DNA from: Gammaproteobacteria bacterium
GTDB taxonomy: Bacteria > Pseudomonadota > Gammaproteobacteria > PS1 > Pseudothioglobaceae
Length of the DNA stretch: 5,921 nt
Direction: 5' to 3'
Assembly: GCA_015658965.1 (NCBI GenBank)
Contig: DQNX01000098.1
Span: forward strand, 1 to 5,921
The position numbers and the translations under genes were made by a program. Shown piece by piece: positions 5,691-5,921 of the stretch. Under the pieces are notes generated by a model. That model saw only the letters and a list, made by a program, of their open reading frames with translations. It did not search any database and had not been told where the DNA came from. Numbering within the stretch: the first letter of the stretch is position 1; each line of letters begins with the position of its first letter.

Positions 5691-5921
5691 CTAAATAATC
5701 TCACAAGCTTCATCAAAACTTAAGCGTGGACTTCTTGGGAAAATTTTAGTGTGATCACCTTGTCCAACTGCGCAAAGAAAGATGGATTTAGTTTTTCCGT
5801 CGCTGAAGAATTCTTGGTCGAGTGTTTCATTGTTAAAACCAATCATTGGACCACAATCTAGACCAACTGAACGTGCGGCCAGCATAAAGTAAGCGCCTTG
5901 TAATATGGCATTCATTTCACC
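5691..5921 (-). CDS. Nitroreductase family protein, RutE/HadB-like, C-terminal part (partial at right edge)
   Basis: The minus strand is open from the window edge to a TAG at 5693-5691, giving 76 C-terminal residues. The ATG at 5915-5913 lies inside a conserved stretch (GEMNAILQGAYFMLAARSVG), so the true start is outside the window; the family is normally about 195 residues. LQGAYFMLAAR, LDCGPMIGF, FLCAVGQGD and FPRSPRLSFDEAC match the C-terminal half of RutE-type FMN-dependent reductases, which reduce malonic semialdehyde to 3-hydroxypropionate in E. coli pyrimidine breakdown. LDCGPM.GF and PRSPR are the most distinctive blocks. Many genomes carry this subfamily without the rut operon, so the reaction here is uncertain, and no rut genes are in view. 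It converges on yhiN with only 3 nt between the two stop codons, so transcription termination for each gene must lie within the other gene or beyond it. Confidence 0.88.
   Translation of the reverse strand, partial: GEMNAILQGAYFMLAARSVGLDCGPMIGFNNETLDQEFFSDGKTKSIFLCAVGQGDHTKIFPRSPRLSFDEACEII

Noticed and set aside
5488..5694. Plus-strand open frame near the end of yhiN
   Set aside because: It is out of frame with the conserved C-terminal FAD block of yhiN and has no motif of its own.
1..5921. Mobile element, defence system, CRISPR or RNA gene
   Set aside because: The window was scanned for direct and inverted repeats, transposase/integrase motifs and tRNA-like folds; apart from a short AT-rich inverted repeat in the 309-373 spacer nothing convincing was seen, and gene content and composition look like ordinary chromosome throughout.

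Overview
The window looks like chromosomal DNA of a low-GC (about 40% by eye) Gram-negative gammaproteobacterium. The evidence is KdsA (Kdo synthesis for lipopolysaccharide), a YciI very close to the enterobacterial protein, and a YhiN/HI0933-type flavoprotein that keeps the gammaproteobacterial motifs. A persulfide dioxygenase and a periplasmic thioredoxin-like protein would fit a sulfur-metabolising lineage, for example relatives of the SUP05/Thioglobus group. That placement is inference; no rRNA or other marker is present to prove it.

Layout. (1) Positions 1-308, minus strand: N-terminal part of trpC, running off the left edge. (2) Positions 309-373: a very AT-rich divergent intergenic region with overlapping promoter-like elements for trpC and kdsA. 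(3) Positions 374-5687, plus strand: seven genes in a tight row, kdsA, dapB, yciI, an ETHE1-type persulfide dioxygenase, an 83-residue unknown, a 413-residue hydrolase-like/TlpA fusion, and yhiN. Gaps are 30 nt or less. From yciI to the fusion gene each start codon overlaps the previous stop (ATGA, TAATG, TAATG). (4) Positions 5691-5921, minus strand: C-terminal part of a RutE/HadB-type nitroreductase, convergent with yhiN and only 3 nt from it, running off the right edge.

How the genes fit together. kdsA and dapB serve the cell envelope (Kdo for lipid A-core, diaminopimelate for peptidoglycan and lysine). The downstream block is oxidative thiol/sulfur chemistry: a cytoplasmic non-haem iron dioxygenase that oxidises glutathione persulfide, a small soluble unknown protein, and an exported thiol-disulfide protein. 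The overlapping starts suggest that yciI, the dioxygenase, the 83-residue protein and the fusion are translationally coupled. The fusion is the most unusual item: an exported alpha/beta-hydrolase-like domain that seems to have lost its nucleophile serine, joined to a TlpA domain with an intact WCKPC site.

No tRNA, rRNA, CRISPR array, insertion sequence, integrase or defence system was seen. Almost all of the window is coding, and the longest stretch without a gene is the 65-nt region at 309-373.
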